Shown one piece after another: positions 41,436-50,272 of a stretch of DNA of 64,000 bases. The notes under the pieces were generated by a model, which was given only the letters and a program-made list of their open reading frames with translations, did no database searches and was not told the origin of the DNA. A program made the position numbers and the translations under genes. This DNA comes from Polaribacter sp. SA4-10 (lineage in GTDB: Bacteria > Bacteroidota > Bacteroidia > Flavobacteriales > Flavobacteriaceae), in assembly GCF_002163835.1 (NCBI RefSeq), contig NZ_CP019331.1, positions 2,860,903 to 2,924,902 of the forward strand, given 5' to 3'. How positions within the stretch are numbered: the first letter of the stretch is position 1; each line of letters begins with the position of its first letter.

Positions 41436-42062
41436 TTAATACGCATACGTACACGTAAAACCTTCAAACTCTAAAAACTGAATTTCATAAGAAGTTTCTT
41501 CACCATTGTAACGTATCTCTCCCGTTGTTTTTCCATCTTCAAAAGAGAAATCTTTAATATATATATGATCTATAAAATGTAGTTTTTTCTTTCCGTAAAT
41601 TTTATATAAACTCTCTTTTCCTCCCCAAACAATGGTTAATTTACTAATTAGTGCATCCACATTTGCAATGGTTTTATATTCTTCAATAGGCGTAAATTTA
41701 TGTGCGATTTTTAAAATCTTTTCACGCTGTTTTTCAATATCAACTCCAACAGGAGTTTCATTAGAAAAAATAATAGCAGTAAATTCAAATGAGTGTGTGA
41801 TAGAAATATACCTTCCATTTGTTAAATGAGGTTTGCCATATTCATCATACTGCAAATCAGCATCAGACAAACCAACTTCTTTTAGTAAGTGGCGAATGCT
41901 TAGAAATCCTTTTTGGTGTAAATTAGACTTCATAGAATTCATTCTCGCTTCATTGCTTTCTGTGAGCGTAATTCCTTGTTTTAATTCCTCAATAGATTCT
42001 TCAATTTTCCAAATAAACGCATTTGTTGAGGGACTGATAGTTAATGTTTTGTAAAGAGGCAT
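41436..42062 (-). CDS. 4'-phosphopantetheinyl transferase (Sfp superfamily)
   Basis: 208 residues. It activates acyl or peptidyl carrier proteins by attaching phosphopantetheine from CoA. The two signature motifs are present: PVGVDIEKQRE and WGGKESLYKIYGKK (W-x-x-KE-x-x-x-K). The start at 42062 (MPLYKTLTI) is chosen because the longer frame to 42152 runs through the likely ahcY promoter and adds an unrelated Cys/Tyr-rich stretch. Divergent from ahcY; the carrier partner is not nearby. Confidence 0.88.
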   Translation of the reverse strand: MPLYKTLTISPSTNAFIWKIEESIEELKQGITLTESNEARMNSMKSNLHQKGFLSIRHLLKEVGLSDADLQYDEYGKPHLTNGRYISITHSFEFTAIIFSNETPVGVDIEKQREKILKIAHKFTPIEEYKTIANVDALISKLTIVWGGKESLYKIYGKKKLHFIDHIYIKDFSFEDGKTTGEIRYNGEETSYEIQFLEFEGFTCTYAY

Positions 42063-42082
42063 AATTTTTAAAATGGATGTCG

Positions 42083-42090
42083 TAACTTTG
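42083..42090 (+). promoter_or_regulatory. Candidate -7 element of ahcY
   Basis: TAACTTTG matches TAnnTTTG and predicts transcription start near 42096, about 29 nt before the ahcY ATG. -33 TTTG is not evident. Confidence 0.55.
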
Positions 42091-42124
42091 CAGCTCGCAA
42101 AATTAGAATATAAATATACGCAAT

Positions 42125-43438
42125 ATGAGTACAAAAATAGCTTACGTACCAAACAAAGTTAAAGATATTTCTTTAGCAGCTTGGGGAAGAAAAGAAATGG
42201 ATTTGGCAGAAGCAGAAATGCCAGGATTAATGAGTTTGAGAGAAGAGTACAAAGATTCTCAGCCATTAAAAGATGCAAGAATTGCAGGATGTCTACATAT
42301 GACTATTCAAACTGCGGTTTTAATTGAAACTTTACAAGCTTTAGGTGCTGAGGTAACTTGGAGTTCATGTAATATTTTTTCTACGCAAGATCAAGCTGCT
42401 GCTGCAGTTGCTGCTGCAGGAACTGCTGTGTATGCTTGGAAAGATATGACAGAAGAAGAGTTTGACTGGTGTATAGAACAAACTTTATTCTTTGGAGAAG
42501 ATAGAAAACCATTAAACTTAATTTTAGATGATGGTGGAGATTTAACAAACATGGTTTTAGATCGTTATCCAGAATTAGCTGCAGGAATCAATGGTTTATC
42601 AGAAGAAACTACAACTGGAGTTCATAGATTGTATGACAGAGTAAAGGCAGGTACTTTACCAATGCCAGCAATTAATGTAAACGATTCTGTTACCAAATCT
42701 AAATTTGATAACAAATACGGTTGTAAAGAATCTGCAGTAGATGCAATTCGTAGAGCAACAGACATTATGTTAGCTGGTAAACGTGTAACTGTTTGTGGTT
42801 ATGGTGATGTTGGTAAAGGAACAGCAGCTTCTTTTAAAGGGGCAGGTTCTATTGTAACGGTTACAGAAATAGATCCTATTTGTGCGTTACAAGCTGCAAT
42901 GGATGGTTTTGAAGTTAAGAAATTAGAAACTGTAATTGGTAATTCTGATATTATTATTACAACTACAGGAAACAAAGATATTATTCAAGGTCGTCATTTT
43001 GAAGCAATGAAAGACAAAGTAATCGTTTGTAACATTGGGCATTTTGATAACGAAATTGATATGGCTTGGTTAAATAAAAACCACGGAAATACAAAAGATA
43101 CTATCAAACCTCAGGTTGATAAATATAACATTGCTGGTAATGACATTATTCTTTTAGCAGAAGGTCGTTTAGTAAATTTAGGTTGTGCAACTGGTCATCC
43201 AAGTTTTGTAATGTCTAACTCATTTACAAACCAAACGTTGGCTCAAATAGAACTTTGGACAAACAGAGATGCGTATGAAAATGATGTATATATGTTACCA
43301 AAACATTTAGATGAAAAAGTAGCAAAATTACACTTAGCTAAAATTGGTGTTGAGTTAACTGAGTTACGTGAAGACCAAGCAAGTTACATTGGTGTAACTG
43401 TAGATGGTCCTTTCAAACCAGAACACTATAGATACTAA
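42125..43438 (+). CDS. ahcY: S-adenosylhomocysteine hydrolase
   Basis: 437 residues. Splits S-adenosylhomocysteine to adenosine and homocysteine, recycling methyl donor after reactions such as those of the TrmN6 and 5mC methyltransferases in this window. The NAD loop [53 protein letters not shown] and C-terminal [37 protein letters not shown] (with the active-site Lys/Tyr) are all intact. Confidence 0.97.
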   Translation: MSTKIAYVPNKVKDISLAAWGRKEMDLAEAEMPGLMSLREEYKDSQPLKDARIAGCLHMTIQTAVLIETLQALGAEVTWSSCNIFSTQDQAAAAVAAAGTAVYAWKDMTEEEFDWCIEQTLFFGEDRKPLNLILDDGGDLTNMVLDRYPELAAGINGLSEETTTGVHRLYDRVKAGTLPMPAINVNDSVTKSKFDNKYGCKESAVDAIRRATDIMLAGKRVTVCGYGDVGKGTAASFKGAGSIVTVTEIDPICALQAAMDGFEVKKLETVIGNSDIIITTTGNKDIIQGRHFEAMKDKVIVCNIGHFDNEIDMAWLNKNHGNTKDTIKPQVDKYNIAGNDIILLAEGRLVNLGCATGHPSFVMSNSFTNQTLAQIELWTNRDAYENDVYMLPKHLDEKVAKLHLAKIGVELTELREDQASYIGVTVDGPFKPEHYRY

Positions 43439-43503
43439 AACTAGCTGTCATTGCGCGGAAGTAATGACGTGGCAATCTTATTTTTAGATTGCAAAATAGA
43501 TAT

Positions 43504-43554
43504 AAACCCTTGCACTTGACCTGAATTCGTTTCAGGTGCTGTAAGGGTTTTTTC
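43504..43554 (+). terminator. Terminator after ahcY
   Basis: A two-part hairpin AACCCTT...AAGGGTT enclosing CCTGAA...TTCAGG, then T6. The 60 bp before it hold a GTCATTGCGCGGAAG-type dispersed word. Confidence 0.8.
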
Positions 43555-43638
43555 TTTTTACTGAAAATGCCGTTTCTATCGGTAACGCAAGATGTATTAT
43601 TTCTGAAAACAGTATCTTTCAAAAAAAATAAATTCGGA

Positions 43639-44109
43639 ATGAAAATAGTAAATACTTCAATTTTAGAAAATAGGTTACATCTTTTAGAAAGTTATATTCC
43701 ACAAAGTGAAAGTATAAATACAGCTGTTTCTAAAGTAGCTGTTGCATGGCATTTATATCATAGTTTAAAAGTGATAAATGCTGTTGTAAAAAGCATGGAA
43801 GATTCAGACCCAACACTATATGTAGCTAATTTTAGTTTTTTAGGAAAACTATTTTTAAAACTTGGATTCTTTCCAAGAGGAAAAGCCAAAGCACCAAAAT
43901 ATCTTAAATCACCAGACATAATTTTGGAAGCAGCTATTAGTACACAATTAGCAGCAGCGAGACAAAATATAAAAGGAATTCAGCACTTAAATGAAAACGC
44001 TTATTTTAAACATCCATTATTTGGAAATACAAATAAACAGCGAGTAATCCGTTTCTTAGACACACATACAAATCATCATTTAAAGATTGTAAAAAGTATT
44101 TTGAAATAG
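43639..44109 (+). CDS. DUF1569/DinB-like protein
   Basis: 156 residues from the ATG at 43639. An in-frame ATG at 43567 lies inside the ahcY terminator region and is rejected. Seen are HLYHSLKVINAVVKSME, FFPRGKAKAPKYLKSP and FLDTHTNHHLKIVKSIL. The scattered His residues (HLYH, THTNHH) fit the metal site of a DinB-type four-helix bundle; DUF1569 is the nearest family I recall. The function is unknown. Confidence 0.7.
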   Translation: MKIVNTSILENRLHLLESYIPQSESINTAVSKVAVAWHLYHSLKVINAVVKSMEDSDPTLYVANFSFLGKLFLKLGFFPRGKAKAPKYLKSPDIILEAAISTQLAAARQNIKGIQHLNENAYFKHPLFGNTNKQRVIRFLDTHTNHHLKIVKSILK

Positions 44110-44225
44110 TTGCAATTCAAAATTAGTACCTCATTAACAAACTTGAAGCTTCATTTATGAACGCTCCTTCTTTCTTTACTATTTGGTTATAAAGCAGGGT
44201 TGGTATGATTAAAGCTACAAAAAAG

Positions 44226-44252
44226 AAAAACCTCAACAAAGTTGAGGGTTTA
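44226..44252 (-). terminator. Terminator after ilvE
   Basis: CCTCAAC-AAA-GTTGAGG stem (44231-44247); on the minus strand it is followed by TTTTTCTTTTTT. Confidence 0.85.
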
Positions 44253-44274
44253 AATATTTTATTAAATTTGAGTA

Positions 44275-45330
44275 TTAAAGAAAAACTCTCCAACCATAAG
44301 GGTCTTCAACCTTATTAGTTTGAATATCTGTAATAGCTTTCTTTAATGTAGCAGCAAAAGTTTCTTCTAACTCAGGTAAATCATAATCTGTATTTTGATA
44401 CCCAAAACCTGCAATAGGAGAAATAACAGCAGCAGTTCCTGTTCCAAACATTTCTTTTAAACTTCCACTTTGAGCAGCAGTAATTACTTCAGAAACCGTA
44501 ACTTTTCTAACTTCAACATTAATATTCATGTCTTGAGCAATCTGAATAATACTTTTACGTGTAATTCCGTCTAAGATTCTATCACTTGTAGGACTTGTAA
44601 TTAAAGTATCATTGATACGAATAAAAATATTCATAGCTCCAGCTTCTTCAATATACTCATGTGTATTGTCATCTGTCCAAATGATTTGGTTATATCCTTT
44701 TTCTATTGCCAATTGCGTTGGGTAAAACTGAGCAGCATAATTACCACCAGCTTTTGCAAAACCTACACCGCCATTTGCAGCACGTGCGTATTTTTCTTCA
44801 ATTAGTACCTTAACTTTTCCTGCAAAGTAAGCTCCAGAAGGTGCAGTACAAATCATAAATTTATATTCATTTGCTGGAGATGCATGAAAACCGTTACCAG
44901 AAGCAAACATAAAAGGTCTTATATATAGAGAACTTCCTTCATTTGTAGGTACCCAAGCATTATCAACTTCTAAAAGTTTTTTTAATCCGTCCATAAATAA
45001 TTCTTCAGGAATTTGAGGAATTACCAAACGTTCAGCAGATTTATTTAATCTTTTACAGTTGTCTAAAGGTCTAAATAACAAAGTGTTGTCTTTAGTGTCT
45101 TTATACGCTTTCATTCCTTCAAAAATAGATTGACCATAATGAAAAATCTTTGCAGAAGGATCTAAACATATTTGACTATAAGGTTTAATAACTGGAGTTT
45201 GCCATTTTCCGTCTTTATAATCACATTCTAACATGTGGTCAGAAAACACAGTACCAAAAGGCAAATTGTTAAAATCTACAGAATCTATCTTCGATTTTTC
45301 TATATGTTGAACTTCTATATGAGATTTCAT
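44275..45330 (-). CDS. ilvE: Branched-chain amino acid aminotransferase
   Basis: 351 residues from the ATG at 45330. PLP enzyme interconverting Leu/Ile/Val and their 2-oxo acids. Seen are HYGQSIFEGMKAYK, RPLDNCKRLNKSAERLVIP, YARAANGGVGFAKAGGNYAAQ (PLP lysine), EAGAMNIFI and the phosphate loop SGSLKEMFGTGTAAVISPI. The 12 additional N-terminal residues from an ATG at 45366 lie ahead of the likely -7 element (45361-45354) and are rejected. Divergent from the DUF4920 gene. Confidence 0.95.
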   Translation of the reverse strand: MKSHIEVQHIEKSKIDSVDFNNLPFGTVFSDHMLECDYKDGKWQTPVIKPYSQICLDPSAKIFHYGQSIFEGMKAYKDTKDNTLLFRPLDNCKRLNKSAERLVIPQIPEELFMDGLKKLLEVDNAWVPTNEGSSLYIRPFMFASGNGFHASPANEYKFMICTAPSGAYFAGKVKVLIEEKYARAANGGVGFAKAGGNYAAQFYPTQLAIEKGYNQIIWTDDNTHEYIEEAGAMNIFIRINDTLITSPTSDRILDGITRKSIIQIAQDMNINVEVRKVTVSEVITAAQSGSLKEMFGTGTAAVISPIAGFGYQNTDYDLPELEETFAATLKKAITDIQTNKVEDPYGWRVFL

Positions 45331-45353
45331 GTCTTTTAATTGTTTTAAGACAA

Positions 45354-45361
45354 CAAATGTA
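45354..45361 (-). promoter_or_regulatory. Candidate -7 element of ilvE
   Basis: The minus strand reads TACATTTG (TAnnTTTG). Start of transcription would fall near 45347, about 17 nt before the chosen ATG. Confidence 0.5.
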
Positions 45362-45394
45362 CACAATTTATTTATCCGATAACAGAGACATCCA

Positions 45395-45424
45395 TTGGTT
45401 TTCTTGTTTAAATTATTACATTTG
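45395..45424 (+). promoter_or_regulatory. Promoter of the DUF4920 gene
   Basis: TTG (45395-45397), a 19-bp spacer, then TACATTTG (45417-45424): a complete match to the Bacteroidota consensus. Transcription would begin near 45431, 20 nt before the ATG. Confidence 0.6.
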
Positions 45425-45450
45425 TTTTTAAGTTGTTAAATATTTAAAAT

Positions 45451-45960
45451 ATGAAATTAATTATACGATTTTTTCTTTTAACCCTATTGGTTATTACAGC
45501 ATGTAAGGAAGAAAAAAAACAAGATACAGCTGTAAAATTAAAGACTACAGAAGTTGCCTTTGCTTCTTTTGGAGATAAAATTACAAGCGAAAAAGCAGTA
45601 ACATCTGCAGAAATGTTTGAGAAATTTAAAACATTAAAAGCAGGAGATACATTAAATGTAAAATTTGCTTCAACTATTAAAGAAGTTTGTACTAAAAAAG
45701 GATGTTGGATGAAACTTCCTTTAGGTGAAGAAACAGAAACAATGGTTCGTTTTAAAGATTACGGATTCTTTATGCCTTTAGATTCTAAAGACAGCGAGGT
45801 AATTGTAGAAGGAAAAGCGTATGTTACAGAAACTTCAGTTAATGATTTGCGTCACTATGCAGAAGACGCAGGGAAAACAGCAGAAGAAATTGCTAAAATT
45901 ACGGAACCTAAAAGAGAATTTGCTTTTGAAGCTCATGGTGTTTTAATGGACAACGAATAA
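45451..45960 (+). CDS. DUF4920 lipoprotein
   Basis: 169 residues. The lipoprotein signal ends VITAC (Cys18). The mature domain has FASFGDKITSEKAVTSAEM, LNVKFASTIKEVCTKKGCWMKLPLG and FKDYGFFMPLDSKDSEVIVEGKAYV, the DUF4920 pattern, with a Cys pair (VCTKKGC) that could bind metal or form a disulfide. Function unknown; likely in the cell envelope. A decayed gene follows directly. Confidence 0.85.
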   Translation: MKLIIRFFLLTLLVITACKEEKKQDTAVKLKTTEVAFASFGDKITSEKAVTSAEMFEKFKTLKAGDTLNVKFASTIKEVCTKKGCWMKLPLGEETETMVRFKDYGFFMPLDSKDSEVIVEGKAYVTETSVNDLRHYAEDAGKTAEEIAKITEPKREFAFEAHGVLMDNE

Positions 45961-45961
45961 C

Positions 45962-46297
45962 AAAACGCTATTTGCTGTTTTGCTTTTATTCGTTTTTGGA
46001 TGTGTATCTAAAACAGCAGAAAAAGCAGAAGCTGCAACAAAATATAAGAGGTATTAGCAGTCTGAAAGGGCCGCTTTAATGCTTCAAATGTATGCGAAAA
46101 GCGCAGGTAATAAAAGCGGGGTGTTAGACGGTAAAATGCCAGAAGATTTTGCAGATGAATTTATAAGAGGTCTTTAAAGCTTCTAAGGATTCATTGATAA
46201 TGAAGCACAACAACGTAATCAACCGTTGTGTTGCATGTCATAAAACTATTTGTGTTGGGCCAATTCCTAAGATAAAAAAACTACTAATAAACGAATT
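45962..46297 (+). pseudogene. Decayed exported c-type-cytochrome-like gene
   Basis: Following the DUF4920 stop, one frame reads a lipoprotein-like signal (TLFAVLLLFVFGCVSK) without a start codon, then hits TAG and TAA. It goes on as QMYAKSAGNKSGVLDGKMP in the same frame. After a frame change it shows RCVACHKT, a CxxCH haem-binding motif. At least two stops and one frameshift separate the parts. I read it as one broken gene; the cytochrome identity is inferred from the single CxxCH. Confidence 0.5.
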
Positions 46298-46960
46298 TTG
46301 AAAAGAGAGATAATGATTACCTTAGATGGTTCTACAACCATCCATTTACCAGATTGGGATGAACAATATCATTCTAAAAATGGTGCTATTCAAGAAGCAT
46401 ATCATGTTTTTATAAAAGCTGGTTTTGAACAATTTCCACAAGAAAATATTTCTATTTTAGAAATTGGTTTTGGAACAGGTTTAAACAGTTTTATCACATT
46501 CTTAGAAGCGGAAAAAGCAAATAAAACAATCGATTATGTTGGGGTAGAAGCGTATCCTGTTGAAGATGGAGAAATAGAGAAACTGAATTATATTTCTGAA
46601 TTAAAAGCAGAAAATAACCAAGAAATTTTCACTAAAATGCATGTTGTTTCTTGGGATGAAAAACAAGCTGTTTCTAATGATTTTTCAATAACAAAACGCA
46701 AACAATTCTTTCATGAAATTGAAGATGTTAATCAATTTGATCTCATTTATTTTGATGCATTTGGAGCAAAAAATCAACCTGAATTATGGACAGAAGAAAT
46801 TTTTTCTAAAATGTTTACCGCAATAAAACAAAACGGAATTTTAGTAACGTATTCAGCCAAAGGAAGCGTAAGAAGAGCAATGCAAGCTGTTGGTTTTATC
46901 GTAGAACGTTTGCCTGGACCTCCAGGGAAAAGAGAAATGTTACGAGCAACCAAGAATTAA
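46298..46960 (+). CDS. mnmD: tRNA 5-methylaminomethyl-2-thiouridine methyltransferase (MnmD-type)
   Basis: 220 residues of the DUF752/MnmD family, which methylates the wobble uridine intermediate in the pathway to mnm5s2U34 (the N-terminal part of E. coli MnmC). SAM loop LEIGFGTGLNSF; catalytic-region FDLIYFDAFGAKNQPELWTEE; C-terminal GSVRRAMQAVGFIVERLPGPPGKREMLRA. The FAD half of MnmC is absent, usual for Bacteroidota. The start is a TTG at 46298 (MKREIMITLDGS); the ATG at 46313 is possible. Confidence 0.93.
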   Translation: MKREIMITLDGSTTIHLPDWDEQYHSKNGAIQEAYHVFIKAGFEQFPQENISILEIGFGTGLNSFITFLEAEKANKTIDYVGVEAYPVEDGEIEKLNYISELKAENNQEIFTKMHVVSWDEKQAVSNDFSITKRKQFFHEIEDVNQFDLIYFDAFGAKNQPELWTEEIFSKMFTAIKQNGILVTYSAKGSVRRAMQAVGFIVERLPGPPGKREMLRATKN

Positions 46961-47134
46961 GTAGCATTCTGTAAGCAGTTTCAGTGTTCAGTTGGCGGTT
47001 TACAACCAGTGAGTTAATAAACTGAGGAAAAGTGTCAATGCTTTTATCTAATTATGTGCTTAAACTAGTAACATTTCTTAGTTTTAGTAACTTTTACTAG
47101 ATTTACATTCTAAATAATAAAAACAATAATAGAT

Positions 47135-47266
47135 ATGATATTTAAAAGAAAATTTGGAAGAAAAAAAGAATCAAAACCTACAAAAGGGCTTCTTTTAGTA
47201 ATTTTATTAGCTGCAGCAGTTATACTTTGGTTTAAGGCAGATGATATCATGAAAGCGTTATTCTAA
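47135..47266 (+). CDS. 43-residue single-pass membrane protein
   Basis: A short frame: a basic N terminus (MIFKRKFGRKKESKPTKG), one hydrophobic helix (LLLVILLAAAVILWF) and a polar tail KADDIMKALF. Positive-inside rule predicts cytoplasmic N terminus. Its composition and position after mnmD fit a conserved small flavobacterial protein; no known function. The 46961-47134 stretch before it holds no gene. Confidence 0.6.
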   Translation: MIFKRKFGRKKESKPTKGLLLVILLAAAVILWFKADDIMKALF

Positions 47267-47358
47267 AAACGAATTGCTAGTTTTTTTAGCAAACACAATA
47301 CTTCTACATACAACCAAGTTGAGGGATTAAAAACCACTAAGTACCAAGCCATATATAA

Positions 47359-47467
47359 TTTTTTTTAGAAGCTATTTCCCGCTTTGCGCACTCGCTTTTT
47401 TGTTCTGCTGAATTTAGTTCAGCATCTCAAAAAGAGCTCAAACAAATGCTTCAATCAGGGCTAAACT
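47359..47467. repeat. Interspersed hairpin repeat, copy C
   Basis: The cleanest copy: TTTTTTTTAGAAGCTATTTC, GCGCACTCGCTTTTTTG, a hairpin TGCTGAA-TTTAG-TTCAGCA (47406-47424), then CTCAAAAAGAGCTCAAAC and AATCAGGGCTAAAC. The arms around the hairpin are themselves roughly complementary (CTCGCTTTTTT with AAAAAGAGCT). Other copies: 15513-15652, 37551-37665. Confidence 0.78.
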
Positions 47468-47501
47468 TTTTATTAATTTTCAGCAAATTCTTTTATAAAT
47501 T

Positions 47502-48614
47502 CTATTTTTTAAAACGTCTCCCTTTCCAGTTGTAGTTAAAAAAGACCGATTTAAAAATTACATAAACACTAAAAAAAGGATACACTAAACTTGCAAGTGC
47601 ATACCATTTAAAAATTGATTTTTTGTGGTTAAAAAATTGAAGCGTTGGTGCCAATAAAAACAAATCAATTATCATTTTTAAAATAAAAGGAATACATAGG
47701 AATGCTACAGATTCAATCACTAAATAATAAATAACTAAGAAGTTTATAAGTAGTAGTAATAAACCAATCAACTTAACTTTTACAGATTTAAAATTACCCG
47801 TTTTTGAAGCCCATCTAACGCGTTGATTAATTAAATCTGACCAACTTTTTACAGGAAATGTAGTTACAATAGCTTCTTTAGATTTTAATAACTGAACACT
47901 CTTTTTATCTTTTTCTAAGAATTTTTCAAATAGAAAAATATCATCTCCACTTGCAATGGTATTGTTGCCTTCAAACCCATGGTTCAAAATAAATTCTTCT
48001 TTTTTATAGCCCAAATTTGCGCCATTACACATAAAAGGAAAATCGATTCCAAAGCCACCAATTGTAGTTCCTTGCATACTCATAAAATCAAGCAATTGAA
48101 ACTGTTCTAAAAAAGTATTTTCAACCTTGAAGTTTACCGGAGCAACAACCATTTTCGGTTTGTTTTCTTGTATAAAACGATCAAAAGAAGATAACCAATT
48201 TTTAGGTAAAACACAGTCTGCATCTGTTGTAAGAATCCAATTATTTTTCGCTAAATGAATTGCAGTGGTAATGGCGTCTTTTTTTGGCGAATTAGAGGTT
48301 CTTTTGTTTTTTATAATCCGAATTGTCATTTTTTTGTTAGAAAAAAACGCTTCAATAATTTCAACAGAAGTATCCGAAGAAGCATCATCAACAAATAAAA
48401 ATTCAACCAATGCTGTTGGATATTTAATTTGGTGTATCGATTTTAATAAAAGCGGTAAATTTTCAGCTTCATTTCTAAAAGGAATAATTACAGAAAATGT
48501 TGTTTTTGAATCAAGGTTTTCAATTATAAAATCATCAACTTTATGAAACCCTCTAGCAAGAGAGATAATTAAAATTGCATAGCAAGTAAATATGAAAACT
48601 AAAAACCAAATCAT
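47502..48614 (-). CDS. Family 2 glycosyltransferase, membrane-bound
   Basis: 370 residues. An N-terminal membrane helix (1-18) precedes a GT-A domain: SVIIPFRNEAENLPLLL, FVDDASSDTS, the TTDADC metal site, NGANLGYKKE and the acceptor motif QRVRWASKTG. Two or three C-terminal helices follow (about 280-350). The nucleotide sugar and acceptor are not predictable. The start codon overlaps the flippase-like gene by 4 bases, so the pair probably builds or exports a cell-surface lipid-linked glycan. Confidence 0.88.
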   Translation of the reverse strand: MIWFLVFIFTCYAILIISLARGFHKVDDFIIENLDSKTTFSVIIPFRNEAENLPLLLKSIHQIKYPTALVEFLFVDDASSDTSVEIIEAFFSNKKMTIRIIKNKRTSNSPKKDAITTAIHLAKNNWILTTDADCVLPKNWLSSFDRFIQENKPKMVVAPVNFKVENTFLEQFQLLDFMSMQGTTIGGFGIDFPFMCNGANLGYKKEEFILNHGFEGNNTIASGDDIFLFEKFLEKDKKSVQLLKSKEAIVTTFPVKSWSDLINQRVRWASKTGNFKSVKVKLIGLLLLLINFLVIYYLVIESVAFLCIPFILKMIIDLFLLAPTLQFFNHKKSIFKWYALASLVYPFFSVYVIFKSVFFNYNWKGRRFKK

Positions 48615-49570
48615 TTTGTAAAATTAGGTTTAAAAATTAGTACAAAATAACTTCCTAGAATAGCAGGAATTACAAAATTGTAAATCCACATAATTGTAGT
48701 AATTGATAAAATTGCAAGTGCATCAATATTAAAAAAGGTAAAAACCCAAACAGCAACAGTTCCTTTTAAAACAGCATCAAATAAAGACAACATTGGTATT
48801 ATAGAAGCAATAAAATATACAGAAGTTATGGCAGAAATTGCATCGATATAAGAAATGTTACTATTAAAAATTAGTAATAAAAAGTAAAACTGATGAGAGA
48901 AAATCACGAATCGTAAGAATGATAAACCTCCAACTTTTAGGTTTAAAGAAAAAGGAATTTTATGTACATAATTTTGTGCTTTTTTAAAAGAATAGCCTTT
49001 GTAGTTAAAATATTTTGCGCCAAAAAAGAAAGCAGAAATTACAATTAAAACTACTATTAAAATTTGAAGAACTCTATGAAAATCAATTTTTACTTTATGC
49101 TGAATTATAAAATACGTAAAGCCAATAAGTCCAAAAAATAGTGTGGCCAACATTTGGTAAAAATTACCAACGAAGTTTAAACCAACAATTTGTTTTCTCA
49201 AAGGTTTTTCAAAATAAATTGCTTTTGCTCCATATTCTCCAATTCTATTAGGTGTTATTAAAGAAGCTGTTAAGGAAGCTAAACTTTGTATGGCAGCATT
49301 CTTTTTATTGGTTTCTAGGCAAAAAGAGGCTAGTACTTTCCATTTTATTATTTCTAGAAACCAGTTAAAAAATGTAAAAAAAGCTAATAAAAGGATGTTT
49401 TTTATTGATAAAACCCCTTTTTTGGTTAAATTTTGATAAAAATCATCAATATTGATTTGCTCGTTCTCTACCAACTTTGTGTACATAAAATACCCACATC
49501 CAATTACAATAGATAGTTTTATCAACAACCAAAAGAATTGCTTAGTTTTGTATGAAAGCGAGTTGTACAT
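48611..49570 (-). CDS. Flippase-like membrane protein (LPG_synthase_TM/UPF0104 family)
   Basis: 319 residues with about eight membrane helices. Family pattern: LLAFFTFFNWFLEIIKWKVLA, LTASLITPNRIGEYGAKAIYF, FVGNFYQMLATLFFGLIGF and IIPMLSLFDAVLKGTVAVWVF. Members include the AglD-like and MprF-like transmembrane domains, thought to move lipids. Coupled to the glycosyltransferase by a 4-base overlap. Divergent from ruvC. Confidence 0.83.
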   Translation of the reverse strand: MYNSLSYKTKQFFWLLIKLSIVIGCGYFMYTKLVENEQINIDDFYQNLTKKGVLSIKNILLLAFFTFFNWFLEIIKWKVLASFCLETNKKNAAIQSLASLTASLITPNRIGEYGAKAIYFEKPLRKQIVGLNFVGNFYQMLATLFFGLIGFTYFIIQHKVKIDFHRVLQILIVVLIVISAFFFGAKYFNYKGYSFKKAQNYVHKIPFSLNLKVGGLSFLRFVIFSHQFYFLLLIFNSNISYIDAISAITSVYFIASIIPMLSLFDAVLKGTVAVWVFTFFNIDALAILSITTIMWIYNFVIPAILGSYFVLIFKPNFTK

Positions 49571-49635
49571 TGATCCGCAAAGTAATAAATAATCATCATT
49601 TAGGAGGATGATACATACAAAAACAATCTAAGGTT

Positions 49636-50190
49636 CTGAAAACAGAAAAAATTATTTTAGGAATTGATCCAGGAACTACAATTATGGGTTTTGGATTGAT
49701 AAAAGTGGTAGGTAAAAAGATGGAATTTATTCAGATGAATGAATTAATGCTTAAAAAATATGACGATCATTATCTAAAATTAAAACTTATTTTTGAACGT
49801 ACAATTGAATTGATTGATACTTATCATCCAGATGAAATTGCTATCGAAGCACCTTTTTTTGGAAAGAATGTACAATCTATGCTAAAATTAGGTAGAGCAC
49901 AAGGAGTTGCTATGGCTGCAGGTTTATCACGTGAAATTCCGATTACAGAGTATTTACCAAAGAAAATAAAAATGGCAATTACAGGAAACGGAAATGCTAG
50001 TAAAGAACAAGTTGCTTTGATGTTAAAATCGTTGTTAGATTTAAAAACGTTACCAAAAAACTTAGATGCTACAGATGGTTTAGCGGCTGCAGTTTGTCAT
50101 TTTTACAATTCAGGAAAAGTTGTTGGAGGAAAAAGTTATACAGGTTGGGCTAGTTTTGTGAAACAAAATGAAAAACGAGTTAAGAAATAA
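49636..50190 (+). CDS. ruvC: Holliday-junction endonuclease RuvC, start codon unclear
   Basis: RuvC resolves Holliday junctions with RuvAB. The first catalytic Asp is in ILGIDPGTT (Asp codon at 49666). [23 protein letters not shown] and the C-terminal [13 protein letters not shown] supply the remaining acidic residues. About 184 residues is normal length. The first ATG (49684) is downstream of the essential Asp, so translation must begin upstream, yet the in-frame stop at 49609 leaves only CTG (49636) or ATA (49615). Deleting one A from the A5 run at 49619-49623 would join the frame to an ATG at 49608. I use 49636 as a placeholder. Confidence 0.85.
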   Translation: MKTEKIILGIDPGTTIMGFGLIKVVGKKMEFIQMNELMLKKYDDHYLKLKLIFERTIELIDTYHPDEIAIEAPFFGKNVQSMLKLGRAQGVAMAAGLSREIPITEYLPKKIKMAITGNGNASKEQVALMLKSLLDLKTLPKNLDATDGLAAAVCHFYNSGKVVGGKSYTGWASFVKQNEKRVKK

Positions 50191-50272
50191 TACTTAGTTT
50201 TCAGTAGCAGTAGTAAAAGCAAAAGCAGTAGCAGTAATCAGTATTCAGTAAAAAGTAAAAAGAAAAAAGAAC

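Noticed and set aside
46080..46297. Real small CxxCH cytochrome gene
   Set aside because: The CVACHK motif is only reached after stops and a frame change and has no start codon or signal of its own.
47359..47467. Intrinsic terminator for the small membrane peptide
   Set aside because: The central hairpin lacks a following T run and the same sequence occurs at two other sites, so a dispersed repeat explains it better.
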